NCBI GenBank assembly: GCA_017410455.1
Contig: JAFQQT010000033.1
Span: forward strand, 1-35,447
Length of the DNA: 35,447 nucleotides
Source: Clostridia bacterium
Lineage (GTDB): Bacteria; Bacillota; Clostridia; Christensenellales; Aristaeellaceae
Direction of reading: 5' to 3'
In this document: one piece after another, positions 28,124 through 35,422 of the stretch
How positions within the stretch are numbered: position 1 is the first letter of the stretch
Layout: each line of letters opens with the position of its first letter
The notes under the pieces: generated by a model
The model's database searches: none
Told to the model about the DNA's origin: nothing
The model's input: only the letters and a program-made list of their open reading frames with translations
Translations under genes and position numbers: made by a program

Positions 28124-28327
28124 ATGAGAGACAAGAGCTTTATCACTGCCCCCGAGCTGGCGGAGATGCTGGAGATGTCTGAGGGACATGCTTACAAGGT
28201 CATCCGCAAGCTCAACGACGAACTGGCCAGCAAGGGCTTCCTGACCTTCCCCGGTCGCGTGCCAAGGAAGTATCTGGCAGAGCGATGTTACGGCCTGAGC
28301 GAAGGAGTGATTCCCGTTGAAGGCTGA
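28124..28327 (+). CDS. Small HTH DNA-binding protein, putative excisionase (67 aa)
   Basis: A single helix-turn-helix (FITAPELAEMLEMSEGHAYKVIRKLNDELASKG, residues 6-38) is followed by a short wing-like strand FLTFPGRVPRKYLAERCYG. Proteins of this size and sequence style sit directly before tyrosine integrases in many Clostridia mobile elements and act as directionality factors or regulators. The ATG at 28124 has AGGAGG 8 bases upstream and the consensus promoter about 65 bases before it. Its last 11 bases overlap the start of the integrase gene. The excisionase role is inferred from context; a transcriptional regulator is the alternative. Confidence 0.8.
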   Translation: MRDKSFITAPELAEMLEMSEGHAYKVIRKLNDELASKGFLTFPGRVPRKYLAERCYGLSEGVIPVEG

Positions 28328-29555
28328 GCGCGATCCCAAGACCGGCAAGTGGCTGATCCAGTACCGGTATAAGGACTGGACCGGCAAGCAGCGGAAATCC
28401 ACCAAGCGCGGCTTCAAGACCAAACGGGAGGCCGAGGAATGGCTGCGAGCCTTCCTGCTGAAGCAGACCCGCAGCTTCGATATGAAGTTCTCCGACTTCA
28501 TCGCCATTTACTTCGATGATATGAAAAACCGCCTGCGTGAGCACACACTGATTAACAAGCGGTATATCATTGAGGACAAGCTGACCCCCTTCTTCGGAGA
28601 GAAGCGGATGAACGAGATCACTGTGGCTGATGTCCGCACATGGCAGAACATGTTGATCCAGAGAGGCTACTCGCAGACCTACCTGCGGACGATCAACAAC
28701 AGCCTGTCCTCCGTGTTTAACTTCTCCGTGCGGTATTACGACCTCCCCGGCAATCCCTGCGCGAAGGCTGGGTGCATTGGCAAGAACCGGGCGGACGAAA
28801 TGCAGATCTGGACAAAGGAAGAATTCCAGCGCTTCGCCGACTGCCTGATGGACAAGCGCCTGTCGTGGCTGTCCTTCCAGATTCTGTTCTGGACAGGAAT
28901 GCGCATCGGTGAGCTGCTGGCGCTGACCTTCGAGGACGTCGACCTGACTGCCCGGACAATCAACATCAACAAGTCCTACCAGCGGCTGAAGGGGCGCGAC
29001 ATCATCACACCGCCCAAGACGCCCAAGAGCATCCGCGTCATCAGCATCCCGCCGTTTCTCGCCGAAGACATTCAGGATTATCTGGACAGCCTCTACGATT
29101 ATGATCCACAGACACGGCTGCTGCCGGTGACCAAGAACTTTCTGGAGCGTGAAATGCAGCGCGGCGTGAAGCTCAGCGGCGTAAAAAAGATCAGAATTCA
29201 CGACACGAGGCATTCGCATGCGTCACTGCTGATCGAGCTGGGCTTCTCCCCCAAAGAGATCGCCGAGCGACTGGGCCACGAGAACGTGGAGACCACGCTG
29301 AACACCTACTCACACCTGTACCCCGACAAGCAGGAGCGTTTGGCCACCCGGCTGGATTCCTTCTACAGAGAGGGTCTGCAGGAGGTCAAGGAGGCCGATG
29401 ATGGCACGATACATGGATCACAATCGGACACGGAACAAAACGGTGAGCTTCTGGATGTCGCCAGAGGAGTATCGGAACCTGCTGGCACGGGTGAAGATCA
29501 CGGGACTGGCGAAGAACGAATTCATGATCCGGGCGCTGCTGGGGCAGCAGATTGA
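28317..29555 (+). CDS. int: Tyrosine site-specific integrase (412 aa)
   Basis: The order is an AP2-like arm-binding domain (about residues 8-45), a SAM-like core-binding domain (about 57-150) and a C-terminal catalytic domain with R196 (TGMRIGE), H295 and R298 (HDTRH), H321 (LGHEN) and nucleophile Y331 (NTYSHL). It should integrate and, with the small HTH protein, excise the element. The start is TTG at 28317 with AAGGAG 9 bases upstream, overlapping the previous gene by 11 bases. Integrases of this type normally end about 25-30 residues after the tyrosine. Here the frame continues for about 52 more residues, which are the out-of-frame reading of the mobC-like gene. That tail is probably unstructured. 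Confidence 0.95.
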   Translation: MKAERDPKTGKWLIQYRYKDWTGKQRKSTKRGFKTKREAEEWLRAFLLKQTRSFDMKFSDFIAIYFDDMKNRLREHTLINKRYIIEDKLTPFFGEKRMNEITVADVRTWQNMLIQRGYSQTYLRTINNSLSSVFNFSVRYYDLPGNPCAKAGCIGKNRADEMQIWTKEEFQRFADCLMDKRLSWLSFQILFWTGMRIGELLALTFEDVDLTARTININKSYQRLKGRDIITPPKTPKSIRVISIPPFLAEDIQDYLDSLYDYDPQTRLLPVTKNFLEREMQRGVKLSGVKKIRIHDTRHSHASLLIELGFSPKEIAERLGHENVETTLNTYSHLYPDKQERLATRLDSFYREGLQEVKEADDGTIHGSQSDTEQNGELLDVARGVSEPAGTGEDHGTGEERIHDPGAAGAAD

Positions 29556-29736
29556 GATCCGGGTCGGTAAGTTTGAAAGTGACCGGCTCAGCGTTGAGCT
29601 GAAGCGCCTGCGGGAAGCTCTGCTGGCCGCTGAGTGCCCCACGGACGTCACGCCGCTGCTGCTGGAATGTCGGGCGCTGCTGGAGCAGGTCATTACCATC
29701 ACCCAAGGAGGCGATCCGCATTGCTCTACATCGTGA
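29401..29736 (+). CDS. MobC-like relaxosome accessory protein (111 aa)
   Basis: A ribbon-helix-helix-like N-terminus (RNKTVSFWMSPEEYRNLLARVKITGLAKNEFMIRALL, about residues 10-46) is followed by a helical C-terminal part. This is the pattern of MobC-type proteins that bind oriT and assist the relaxase. GGAGG lies 6 bases before the ATG at 29401; the ATG one codon earlier is a closer-spaced alternative. The gene starts inside the integrase gene and shares about 155 bases with it in another frame. Its end overlaps the next small gene by 16 bases. It presumably acts at the oriT near 32518-32576, although MobV relaxases of pMV158 type usually work without MobC. Confidence 0.75.
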   Translation: MARYMDHNRTRNKTVSFWMSPEEYRNLLARVKITGLAKNEFMIRALLGQQIEIRVGKFESDRLSVELKRLREALLAAECPTDVTPLLLECRALLEQVITITQGGDPHCSTS

Positions 29737-29906
29737 GAGTCTACGAGGAAGACATGGTTCACGAGTACGAATACGGCCTGCCGGAGCACGCCCGTGAACA
29801 TCTTCATTGGGAGAAGTCCCCTGCAGAGCTGTACGTCTACCGCAGCGGCGAAGAAACTCTTATGGAAACCAACGAACAAAAAAAGAGCCATCATCCTGGC
29901 AGATGA
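29721..29906 (+). CDS. Small unknown protein of the mobile element (61 aa)
   Basis: It starts with TTG at 29721, with AAGGAGG 9 bases upstream, and overlaps the MobC-like gene by 16 bases. The sequence is acidic and aromatic at first (LYIVRVYEEDMVHEYEYGLPEHAREHLHWEK) and ends in a lysine/histidine-rich tail. The strong ribosome binding site and tight overlap support a real gene. I do not recognise a function; conserved small ORFs in this position occur in related elements. Confidence 0.6.
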   Translation: MLYIVRVYEEDMVHEYEYGLPEHAREHLHWEKSPAELYVYRSGEETLMETNEQKKSHHPGR

Positions 29907-30011
29907 TCGACTCTGTTGATAACACCCACGGCAGCTGCCGCAGGCATCATCGCTTGCAACACTATGATACCGCAGCAGCTGCCGAAAATCAAGAGAAAGA
30001 AGGGAATTTTC

Positions 30012-32390
30012 TTGAATTTGGCAGCATTTCCTGACCAACTCATCCGGGAAGGTCGCTTTTGCTGCTGGCGATATGAAGACAGGAATGGTCAGCGCACCAA
30101 GGTACCCTATCAGCCGCTGACGGGCGAGCGTGCCCGCAGCAACGATCCCAGCAGCTTCACCGACTACCTGACTGCCAGCGCCGCATGTCACAACTATGAC
30201 GGCCTTGGCATCGGGATCTTTGACGGCATCTGTGCCATTGATCTGGACGACTGTATCGACGTGGAGGGTAACTACACGTCTGAAGCCTCTGATATTATCA
30301 CCCGGATGCACAGCTATACCGAACTCAGCCCCAGCGGACGTGGCGTTCACATCCTGTTCCGCGCCGAGGGTTTCCAGTATGACTCACAGAAGTATTACAT
30401 CATGAACCGCGCCCGCCACATGGAGGTCTATGTGGCGGGTGCAACCAACAAATACGTGACCGTCACCGGCAATCAATGCGCGGTCTTCGACTTTGTAGAC
30501 AGGAGTGCAGAGCTGCAGGAAGTGCTGGAACAGTACATGCGGAGGGCGGATGTAAATCCTGCTACTTCAGCAAGAAATGCAATAAATGCAGTAAATACCG
30601 ATTTGAGCATTGATGACCTCCTGCAGAAGGCATTCGCCAGCCGTAACGGTGATGCTTTTCGCAGGCTGTGGAACGGTGACATTACCGGCTATCCGTCAGC
30701 CTCCGAGGCGGAATTCGCCCTGTGCTGCAAGCTGGCCTTCTGGACAGGCAGGGACGCAGCGAAGATGGACGCGATGTTCCGGCAGTCCGGTCTGATGCGC
30801 GATAAGTGGGACAGGCCGCAAGCCGGTGAGACCTACGGCGCGATCACCATCAACCGAGCCATTGACCGCTGCACCAATGTGTACATGCCGAGAGGGAGTC
30901 AACCGTCCGCACCAGCAATGAGACCGGAGCCGCCGTCGGTTCCTGCATCACAGTTTCAGCCCCTCGTACCTCTGACCCCGCAGTACAGCGAGCTGCCCGC
31001 ATTCCCCGTGGATGCGCTGCCGTCGGTCATGCGGGACTATGTGGAAGCCGTTTCTGAGCACAGCCAAACCACACCCGACATGGCGGCGGTCATCGCGATG
31101 GGCGTGCTGGCGGTCTGCTTGCAGGGAAAGTTCGTCACCGAGGGTACGCCTGGTTACTTTGAGCCGTTGAACCTCTACGTTGTCCTGATCGCCGCGCCGG
31201 GCGAGCGCAAATCCGGCGTAATGCGCGACATGACCAAGTACCTTTACGAGTATGAACGTGAGGTCAACGAGGAGCGTAAAGCAGAGATCCGCCGGAACAA
31301 GATGGAGCGCGAGGCCCTCGAAATGCAGCTGGCAGAGCTGAAGAAGAAGGCAGCCAGCAAATCGAACTGGACGCTAGATGCGCAGATGTGCCACCTGCAG
31401 CAGCAGCTTGACGAGATGCCCGTGGTGAAGCCGTTACGCTTCATCGCGGATGACTGCTCCAGCGAGGCCCTCACCAGCCTGATCGTCAATAACGGTGGTG
31501 TGTTCTCCGTCATTTCCACCGAGGGTGGCGTGTTCGACATCATGGCGGGTCGGTACTCCAACCGTACAAACATCGACGTGTGGCTGAAAGGGCATTGCGG
31601 CGACCCAATTTACGTCGACCGCATGACCCGCGAGGCGGAGTGTGTGCCGCACCCGGCACTCACGACGATCCTTGCCATTCAGCCCAGCGTGCTGGACGAG
31701 ATCATGTCCAACACCACCATGACCGGCCGCGGCCTGATCGCCCGATTCCTGTATTCCTCGCCACCATCACGCATCGGATCCCGTGTGTTCAATTCGAAGC
31801 CCATCGACCCAGAAATCAGCAAAGCGTACCGCGACATGATCTTCCGGCTGATGGCGCTGTCGATGCCGGAGGAGGCGCAGCCCCTGATTCTGTCCGCCGA
31901 CGCGACAGAAATCATGGCAGCGTACTTCAAGCAGCACGAGCAGTACCTGACCGGCGAGGGACAGGCCATCTCCGATTGGGCGAGCAAATATATCGGCGCG
32001 GTCCTGCGGATCGCAGGCCTCCTGCACGCAGCTGACATGACCGAGGGTGGTAGTCCCATCATCACAGATGACACGCTTGCACGCGCGATCTGCATCGGGC
32101 AGTATTTCCTCGCACACTCCTCCTACGCCTATTCAATGATGGGCACCGACCTGAGCATCCAGAAGGCGAAGTTCGTGCTGGCCAAGCTGAAAAAGAAGGG
32201 CGCGATGACCATCAAACGCTCCGAGGTTTTCCAGATGTGCCGGGGAAAGTTCTTCAAGAGGACCGAGGAGATTTTCCCAACGCTGGAGCTGCTAGTCGAT
32301 CACGGCTACATCCGTATGGAGGAACCGGAGCATTGCTTTGTGGGAAGGCCGCCTGACACACGGATCATCGTAAACCCCGAAGCGTGCTGA
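30012..32390 (+). CDS. Replication protein: primase-like N-terminus plus DUF3987 helicase-like domain (792 aa)
   Basis: The N-terminal 190 residues match the primase-polymerase-like domain of phage and plasmid replication proteins (GLGIGIFDGICAIDLDDCI, then LSPSGRGVHILFRA). After a proline-rich linker (about residues 290-335) comes a DUF3987 domain with a Walker-A-like APGERKSG, RFIADDCSSEAL and STEGGVFDIMAGRYS. Such proteins start replication of excised mobile elements. The start is uncertain: TTG at 30012, 7 bases after GAAGGGA, begins the conserved domain. An in-frame TTG at 29916 would add 32 residues without a good ribosome binding site. The gene ends within the left arm of the inverted repeat at 32388-32459. 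Confidence 0.85.
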   Translation: MNLAAFPDQLIREGRFCCWRYEDRNGQRTKVPYQPLTGERARSNDPSSFTDYLTASAACHNYDGLGIGIFDGICAIDLDDCIDVEGNYTSEASDIITRMHSYTELSPSGRGVHILFRAEGFQYDSQKYYIMNRARHMEVYVAGATNKYVTVTGNQCAVFDFVDRSAELQEVLEQYMRRADVNPATSARNAINAVNTDLSIDDLLQKAFASRNGDAFRRLWNGDITGYPSASEAEFALCCKLAFWTGRDAAKMDAMFRQSGLMRDKWDRPQAGETYGAITINRAIDRCTNVYMPRGSQPSAPAMRPEPPSVPASQFQPLVPLTPQYSELPAFPVDALPSVMRDYVEAVSEHSQTTPDMAAVIAMGVLAVCLQGKFVTEGTPGYFEPLNLYVVLIAAPGERKSGVMRDMTKYLYEYEREVNEERKAEIRRNKMEREALEMQLAELKKKAASKSNWTLDAQMCHLQQQLDEMPVVKPLRFIADDCSSEALTSLIVNNGGVFSVISTEGGVFDIMAGRYSNRTNIDVWLKGHCGDPIYVDRMTREAECVPHPALTTILAIQPSVLDEIMSNTTMTGRGLIARFLYSSPPSRIGSRVFNSKPIDPEISKAYRDMIFRLMALSMPEEAQPLILSADATEIMAAYFKQHEQYLTGEGQAISDWASKYIGAVLRIAGLLHAADMTEGGSPIITDDTLARAICIGQYFLAHSSYAYSMMGTDLSIQKAKFVLAKLKKKGAMTIKRSEVFQMCRGKFFKRTEEIFPTLELLVDHGYIRMEEPEHCFVGRPPDTRIIVNPEAC

Positions 32391-32459
32391 TGATTCTGAG
32401 ATCGGCAGAGCCGATATAATGCATTTATTGCATTTACTGTTGTGGTGGCAGAATCATCA
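32388..32459. repeat. Nested inverted repeats after the replication gene
   Basis: TGATGATTCTG (32388-32398) and CAGAATCATCA (32449-32459) are a perfect 11-bp inverted pair. Inside are the hairpin ATCGGC-AGA-GCCGAT (32401-32415) and a direct repeat TGCATTTA (32420-32427 and 32429-32436). The left arm includes the replication gene's stop codon. Together with the hairpin CGGCTCC-CGCA-GGAGCCG (32471-32488) this looks like an origin or oriT flank. Confidence 0.6.
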
Positions 32460-32517
32460 GGTACGCACTGCGGCTCCCGCAGGAGCCGAATCCCCCGTAC
32501 CCCCTCGGAGAGCCCAC

Positions 32518-32576
32518 GGTACTTTGCAGCCGGAGGATGAAAGTACCATAGTGGGTTATTACACTTCCGCAGAAGT
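32518..32576 (+). other. Candidate origin of transfer (oriT) of pMV158/MobV type
   Basis: An inverted repeat GGTACTTT (32518-32525) and AAAGTACC (32540-32547) is followed at once by ATAGTGGGTTAT (32548-32559). The pMV158 oriT has the same order: ACTTT...AAAGT hairpin, then ATAGTGTG, nick, TTAT. By analogy the nick would fall between 32555 and 32556. A further small hairpin CACTTC-CGCA-GAAGTG follows at 32561-32576. The MobV relaxase gene begins about 75 bases downstream, the usual arrangement. The homology is judged by eye. Confidence 0.75.
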
Positions 32577-32628
32577 GCCGTGAGCCCCCGGTTGTCCCGT
32601 TCCCCCCATACCCACGGAAAGGAGTCCC

Positions 32629-33939
32629 ATGCCCCGTAACGACGGTAAAAACTACACCGTAGCAAGAAATCGAGACCTCTCCGGCAACGACATCAGGAAC
32701 GCCCAGGGTCACAACGAACGACAAAACGAAACCTATTCCAACGAAGACATCGTCCCCGAACGAACCCCATTCAACGTCCACTTCAAGCAGCCGACTGCTG
32801 GATACAGCGAGATGTTCGATCAGATGGAGCAGGCAGGAACGATCTCCGCTCGCGGCCTAAAAGCCGACGCCACCCACTTCTGTGAAATGGTGCTGGACGT
32901 CAACTCCGCGTACTTCTTCAACCACGGCGGCTACGAATTTGCAAAGCAATTCTATGCGGATGCTTACAAGGCCGCAGCGGAAATCATCGGCGGCGAGCAG
33001 TACATCCTGTCAGCCGTCATGCACGCCGACGAGCGCAACCGTGCCATGTCGGACGCGCTCGGTCAGGATGTGTACCACTACCACATGCATATCGTGTATG
33101 TGCCGGTGGTGGAAAAGCAGATCCTCTGGTCAAAGCGATGCAAAGATCCGGCGCTGCGTGGAACAGTCAAGGAAACGATCATGCAGGTCAGCCGGAGCAA
33201 GAAATGGGCCTCGCAGCCCTCTCTGGATGCGAATGGTCAGCCGCTGCTATCGAAGAATGGCAAGCCAATCCTGCGACCCTCCTACAGCGTCCTGCAGGAT
33301 CAATTCTATGATCGAATGCGCGCTGCTGGTTATGATGACATCGAGCGGGGTCAGCGCGGCAGTACGGAGGAGCACCTGACGGTTACGCAGTTCAAGGTGC
33401 AGCAGGAGCAGCAGCGGCTGGCGGAGATCCAGGACGCACAGATCGCCGTCAGTGCTGAGATCGCGCAGCTGGATGCTGATAAAGCACAGGCGGAGAAGGA
33501 TGTCCGCAAAGCAGAGGCCAGGCTGGAACGCCTGGCACCCCAGGTGGAAAAGCTGGAGGAGCTTGTCAGGCGTTATCCCGATGACCCGGACAAGGTGCTG
33601 CCAGAAGCCGGTGCGTTTGAGTCCGCCCGTTCTTATCGCGAGAAGAAAGCCATGCCGCTGGTCAAAAAGCTGCTGAAATGGGTGCACAGCCTGTTTCGCC
33701 AGAACAACGCGCTGTCCGACAAATGCGATATGCTTGAACGTTCCAAGGCACATGAAGTCGGCATCTGGAAGCGCCGGTTTGAACGTGCTGAAGAGATCAT
33801 CCAGCAGCTACGCCCAAAGGCAGAGCAGTACGATCACATCAGCCGGCTGCTTGATCAGGAACAGCTTACCCAGTTGCTGAGCCAACCCCTTCCTACCCAT
33901 GAACCGACTACCCATCGACAGAAAGGAGCAGTACGATGA
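32629..33939 (+). CDS. mob: MobV-family relaxase (Pre/Mob plasmid recombination enzyme, 436 aa)
   Basis: Residues about 1-225 form the Pre/Mob relaxase domain: the HNERQNETYSNEDI motif (about residues 24-37, the MobV HNxR signature) and the metal-binding motif YHYHMHIVYVPV (about 147-158). The C-terminal half is a long coiled coil (about 250-320) rich in Glu, Ala and Lys, usual in the family. The enzyme nicks oriT and leads the strand into a recipient through another element's secretion system. GGAAAGGAG lies just before the ATG at 32629. The candidate oriT is directly upstream. Its stop overlaps the ATG of the TnpV gene (ATGA), indicating coupled translation. Confidence 0.92.
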   Translation: MPRNDGKNYTVARNRDLSGNDIRNAQGHNERQNETYSNEDIVPERTPFNVHFKQPTAGYSEMFDQMEQAGTISARGLKADATHFCEMVLDVNSAYFFNHGGYEFAKQFYADAYKAAAEIIGGEQYILSAVMHADERNRAMSDALGQDVYHYHMHIVYVPVVEKQILWSKRCKDPALRGTVKETIMQVSRSKKWASQPSLDANGQPLLSKNGKPILRPSYSVLQDQFYDRMRAAGYDDIERGQRGSTEEHLTVTQFKVQQEQQRLAEIQDAQIAVSAEIAQLDADKAQAEKDVRKAEARLERLAPQVEKLEELVRRYPDDPDKVLPEAGAFESARSYREKKAMPLVKKLLKWVHSLFRQNNALSDKCDMLERSKAHEVGIWKRRFERAEEIIQQLRPKAEQYDHISRLLDQEQLTQLLSQPLPTHEPTTHRQKGAVR

Positions 33940-34307
33940 ACAACAATGAAATGCAGCCCATGGAAATCCCCTACAAAAAGGTTAGTGACTACTACCTGCC
34001 CATGTTCTCCTACCCCGCAGCAGATCGTCCAATTGGTCACTGGGGCCGGATGCGCCGTGACTATCTGAAGGAGCACCGCCCGGTATACTTCTCCCGGCTT
34101 GTGCTGAGCGGTCAGTTTTACATTGAGCTGGCTGAGATAGATCAGCAGGCCCAGGATCGCTACGAGCTGATCATTGAGCAGATGAAAAAGGCTGAAGGCG
34201 TGACCGAGGAGTTGAAGGGTCGTGACCAGATGGCATGGGTTGGCAGGATGAATAACATTGCCGCCAGGGCAAGGGAAATTGTGATGGAGGAAATGATCTA
34301 CTGCTGA
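33936..34307 (+). CDS. tnpV: TnpV family protein (123 aa)
   Basis: The sequence matches the small TnpV proteins carried by Clostridia mobilizable transposons: YYLPMFSYPAADRPIGHWGRMRRDYLKEHRP (about residues 19-49), then ELAEIDQQA and the end pattern EGVTEELKGRDQMAWVGRMNNIAARAREIVMEEMIY. Their biochemical role is not established. The ATG overlaps the relaxase stop by four bases, and the previous gene's end supplies the ribosome binding site AAGGAG. It is the last gene of the excision-replication-mobilization operon in view. Confidence 0.88.
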   Translation: MNNNEMQPMEIPYKKVSDYYLPMFSYPAADRPIGHWGRMRRDYLKEHRPVYFSRLVLSGQFYIELAEIDQQAQDRYELIIEQMKKAEGVTEELKGRDQMAWVGRMNNIAARAREIVMEEMIYC

Positions 34308-34325
34308 CCGACCTGCTCGGGAATG

Positions 34326-34482
34326 CCCTGATCCGGAAAAACCGTATCAGGGTATTCCACATCTGGATTACCCGCATGTGGCTGGCGTGGCGCAAGTGGA
34401 CAGATAACTATTATTCTGGCGATTTTCACACACAATCACATCTATCCCCTTACTGTCCACATCCGGATTTTCCGTATCTGGG
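34326..34482. repeat. Repeat-rich intergenic segment with three iteron-like copies
   Basis: Three imperfect 22-base repeats start at 34331, 34361 and 34461. The first and third share the arms ATCCGGA and CCGTATC and the end GGG (17 of 22 bases); the second matches the third at 16 of 22. The first is enclosed by the inverted pair CCCTGAT/ATCAGGG (34326-34352), the second by CCACAT/ATGTGG (34357-34381). GTGGACAG (34396-34403) is paired with CTGTCCAC (34453-34460). No gene is present here. A replication or recombination site is possible. Confidence 0.6.
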
Positions 34483-34483
34483 C

Positions 34484-34520
34484 AAAACAACAAAGCCGTC
34501 GGGACAGTCCCGGCGGCTTC
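34484..34520. terminator. Bidirectional hairpin terminator
   Basis: A 10-bp stem (34495-34504 with 34508-34517, one mismatch) has TTCATCATTTT after it on the plus strand and TTTGTTGTTTT after it on the minus strand. It lies directly after the minus-strand XRE gene's stop and may also end the plus-strand mob-tnpV transcript. Confidence 0.8.
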
Positions 34521-34521
34521 A

Positions 34522-34764
34522 TCATTTTACTTCCTGTTCAAGGTCATGAAACTGTTCAGCGTCGAAAAATTCTTGAATGGTGATACCGAATCCATCACAC
34601 AGCTTCTTGATGGTGGAAATCGTCGCACTGCGGTTACGGCCACTGACGATATTGTTCACCGTGGACTGCGTGACGCCGCTGATATTGCTTAGCTTGTTGA
34701 TAGAAATCTCGCGCTCCTCACACAGCTGCACAATACGCACCCTCACAGCTTCGCCAATGCGCAT
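34522..34764 (-). CDS. Small XRE-family regulator in the mobile element (80 aa)
   Basis: An HTH domain spans most of the protein (SINKLSNISGVTQSTVNNIVSGRN as the DNA-contact region), ending in EFFDAEQFHDLEQEVK. The ATG at 34764 has GAGGTG 6 bases upstream; the frame's earlier GTG falls inside that site. The terminator at 34484-34520 follows. It diverges from the SLOG gene. It has the same length as the chromosomal regulator at 11700-11942 and shares 34 of 80 residues, including TIKKLCDG. It may control the SLOG operon through the dyad at 34821-34849 (inference). Confidence 0.85.
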   Translation of the reverse strand: MRIGEAVRVRIVQLCEEREISINKLSNISGVTQSTVNNIVSGRNRSATISTIKKLCDGFGITIQEFFDAEQFHDLEQEVK

Positions 34765-34807
34765 CGGTATCACCTCACTTTCATGTGAAAATGATACTCA
34801 ATCCCCA

Positions 34808-34849
34808 TTGAAAAGATTAACCCTTTTAAGTTAAAATAACTCAAAAGGG
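34808..34849 (+). promoter_or_regulatory. Promoter and dyad operator of the SLOG gene
   Basis: TTGAAA (34808-34813) and TAAAAT (34832-34837), 18 bases apart, form a good promoter. It is overlaid by a nested dyad: CCCTTTT (34821-34827) with AAAAGGG (34843-34849), and inside it AGTTA-AAA-TAACT (34829-34841). A regulator bound there would cover the -10 box. Confidence 0.55.
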
Positions 34850-34862
34850 GTGATTTTTCATT

Positions 34863-35312
34863 ATGAGTAGAAAACGTTGCTTCTTCATCGGCCATCGCGA
34901 AGCCTCTGATGATCTAATGCCCGCTCTCCGTGCAGCCATTGAGCAGCATATCGTTGATTACGGTGTATCGGAGTTCCTGGTCGGCAAATACGGCAGCTTT
35001 GACCGACTGGCAGCGCAATGTGTAATTGAAGCAAAGCAAAAGCATCCAGAGATCACGCTCACGCTGCTACTGCCATACCACCCGTCTGAACGAAAGATAG
35101 ATCTGCCCCAGGGCTTTGATGGCAGCTGCTACCCGCCCGGTCAGGAATCCGTCCCCCGACAGGTCGCCATTGTCCGCGCCAACCGATATGCAGTTGAACA
35201 CTCCGACCACCTGATAGCCTATGCGTGGCATGCTGGCAGCAACGCCCGCAACATTCTTGAATACGCCGAAAAGCGCTCATCCCTAAACATCACCCGCCTG
35301 TCCCGTCCATAA
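34863..35312 (+). CDS. SLOG-family (DUF1273/YpsA-like) protein (149 aa)
   Basis: The protein has the Rossmann-like SLOG pattern: FFIGHRE at residues 7-13, FLVGKYGSFDRLAA (about 38-51), LTLLLPYHPSE (about 67-77) and a C-terminal HSDHLIAYAWHAGSNARNILEYA. SLOG proteins are thought to bind nucleotide-derived ligands, and several act in stress or phage conflict systems; here the ligand is unknown. The ATG at 34863 has AAAGGGGTG about 10 bases upstream. It is transcribed away from the small XRE gene and is followed by a hairpin. It is a candidate accessory or defence gene of the element. Confidence 0.85.
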   Translation: MSRKRCFFIGHREASDDLMPALRAAIEQHIVDYGVSEFLVGKYGSFDRLAAQCVIEAKQKHPEITLTLLLPYHPSERKIDLPQGFDGSCYPPGQESVPRQVAIVRANRYAVEHSDHLIAYAWHAGSNARNILEYAEKRSSLNITRLSRP

Positions 35313-35317
35313 TTCGT

Positions 35318-35350
35318 ATTCCTGCTGGCTTTTTCAGCAGGAATCTTGCT
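35318..35350 (+). terminator. Hairpin after the SLOG gene
   Basis: A perfect 10-bp stem ATTCCTGCTG/CAGCAGGAAT (35318-35327 and 35335-35344) with a 7-base loop containing five T residues lies 5 bases after the stop codon. The following CTTGCTATATTT is only moderately T-rich. Confidence 0.65.
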
Positions 35351-35378
35351 ATATTTACCGTCTTTGCAGTATAATACT
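35346..35378 (+). promoter_or_regulatory. Promoter with palindrome before the last, partial gene
   Basis: TTGCTA (35346-35351) and a perfect TATAAT (35370-35375) are 18 bases apart. The -10 box lies within the palindrome AGTAT-A-ATACT (35368-35378), a likely operator. Confidence 0.55.
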
Positions 35379-35422
35379 ATGCAGAGTATACATTCACCGA
35401 TACAATCCAGGAGGTACCCATC

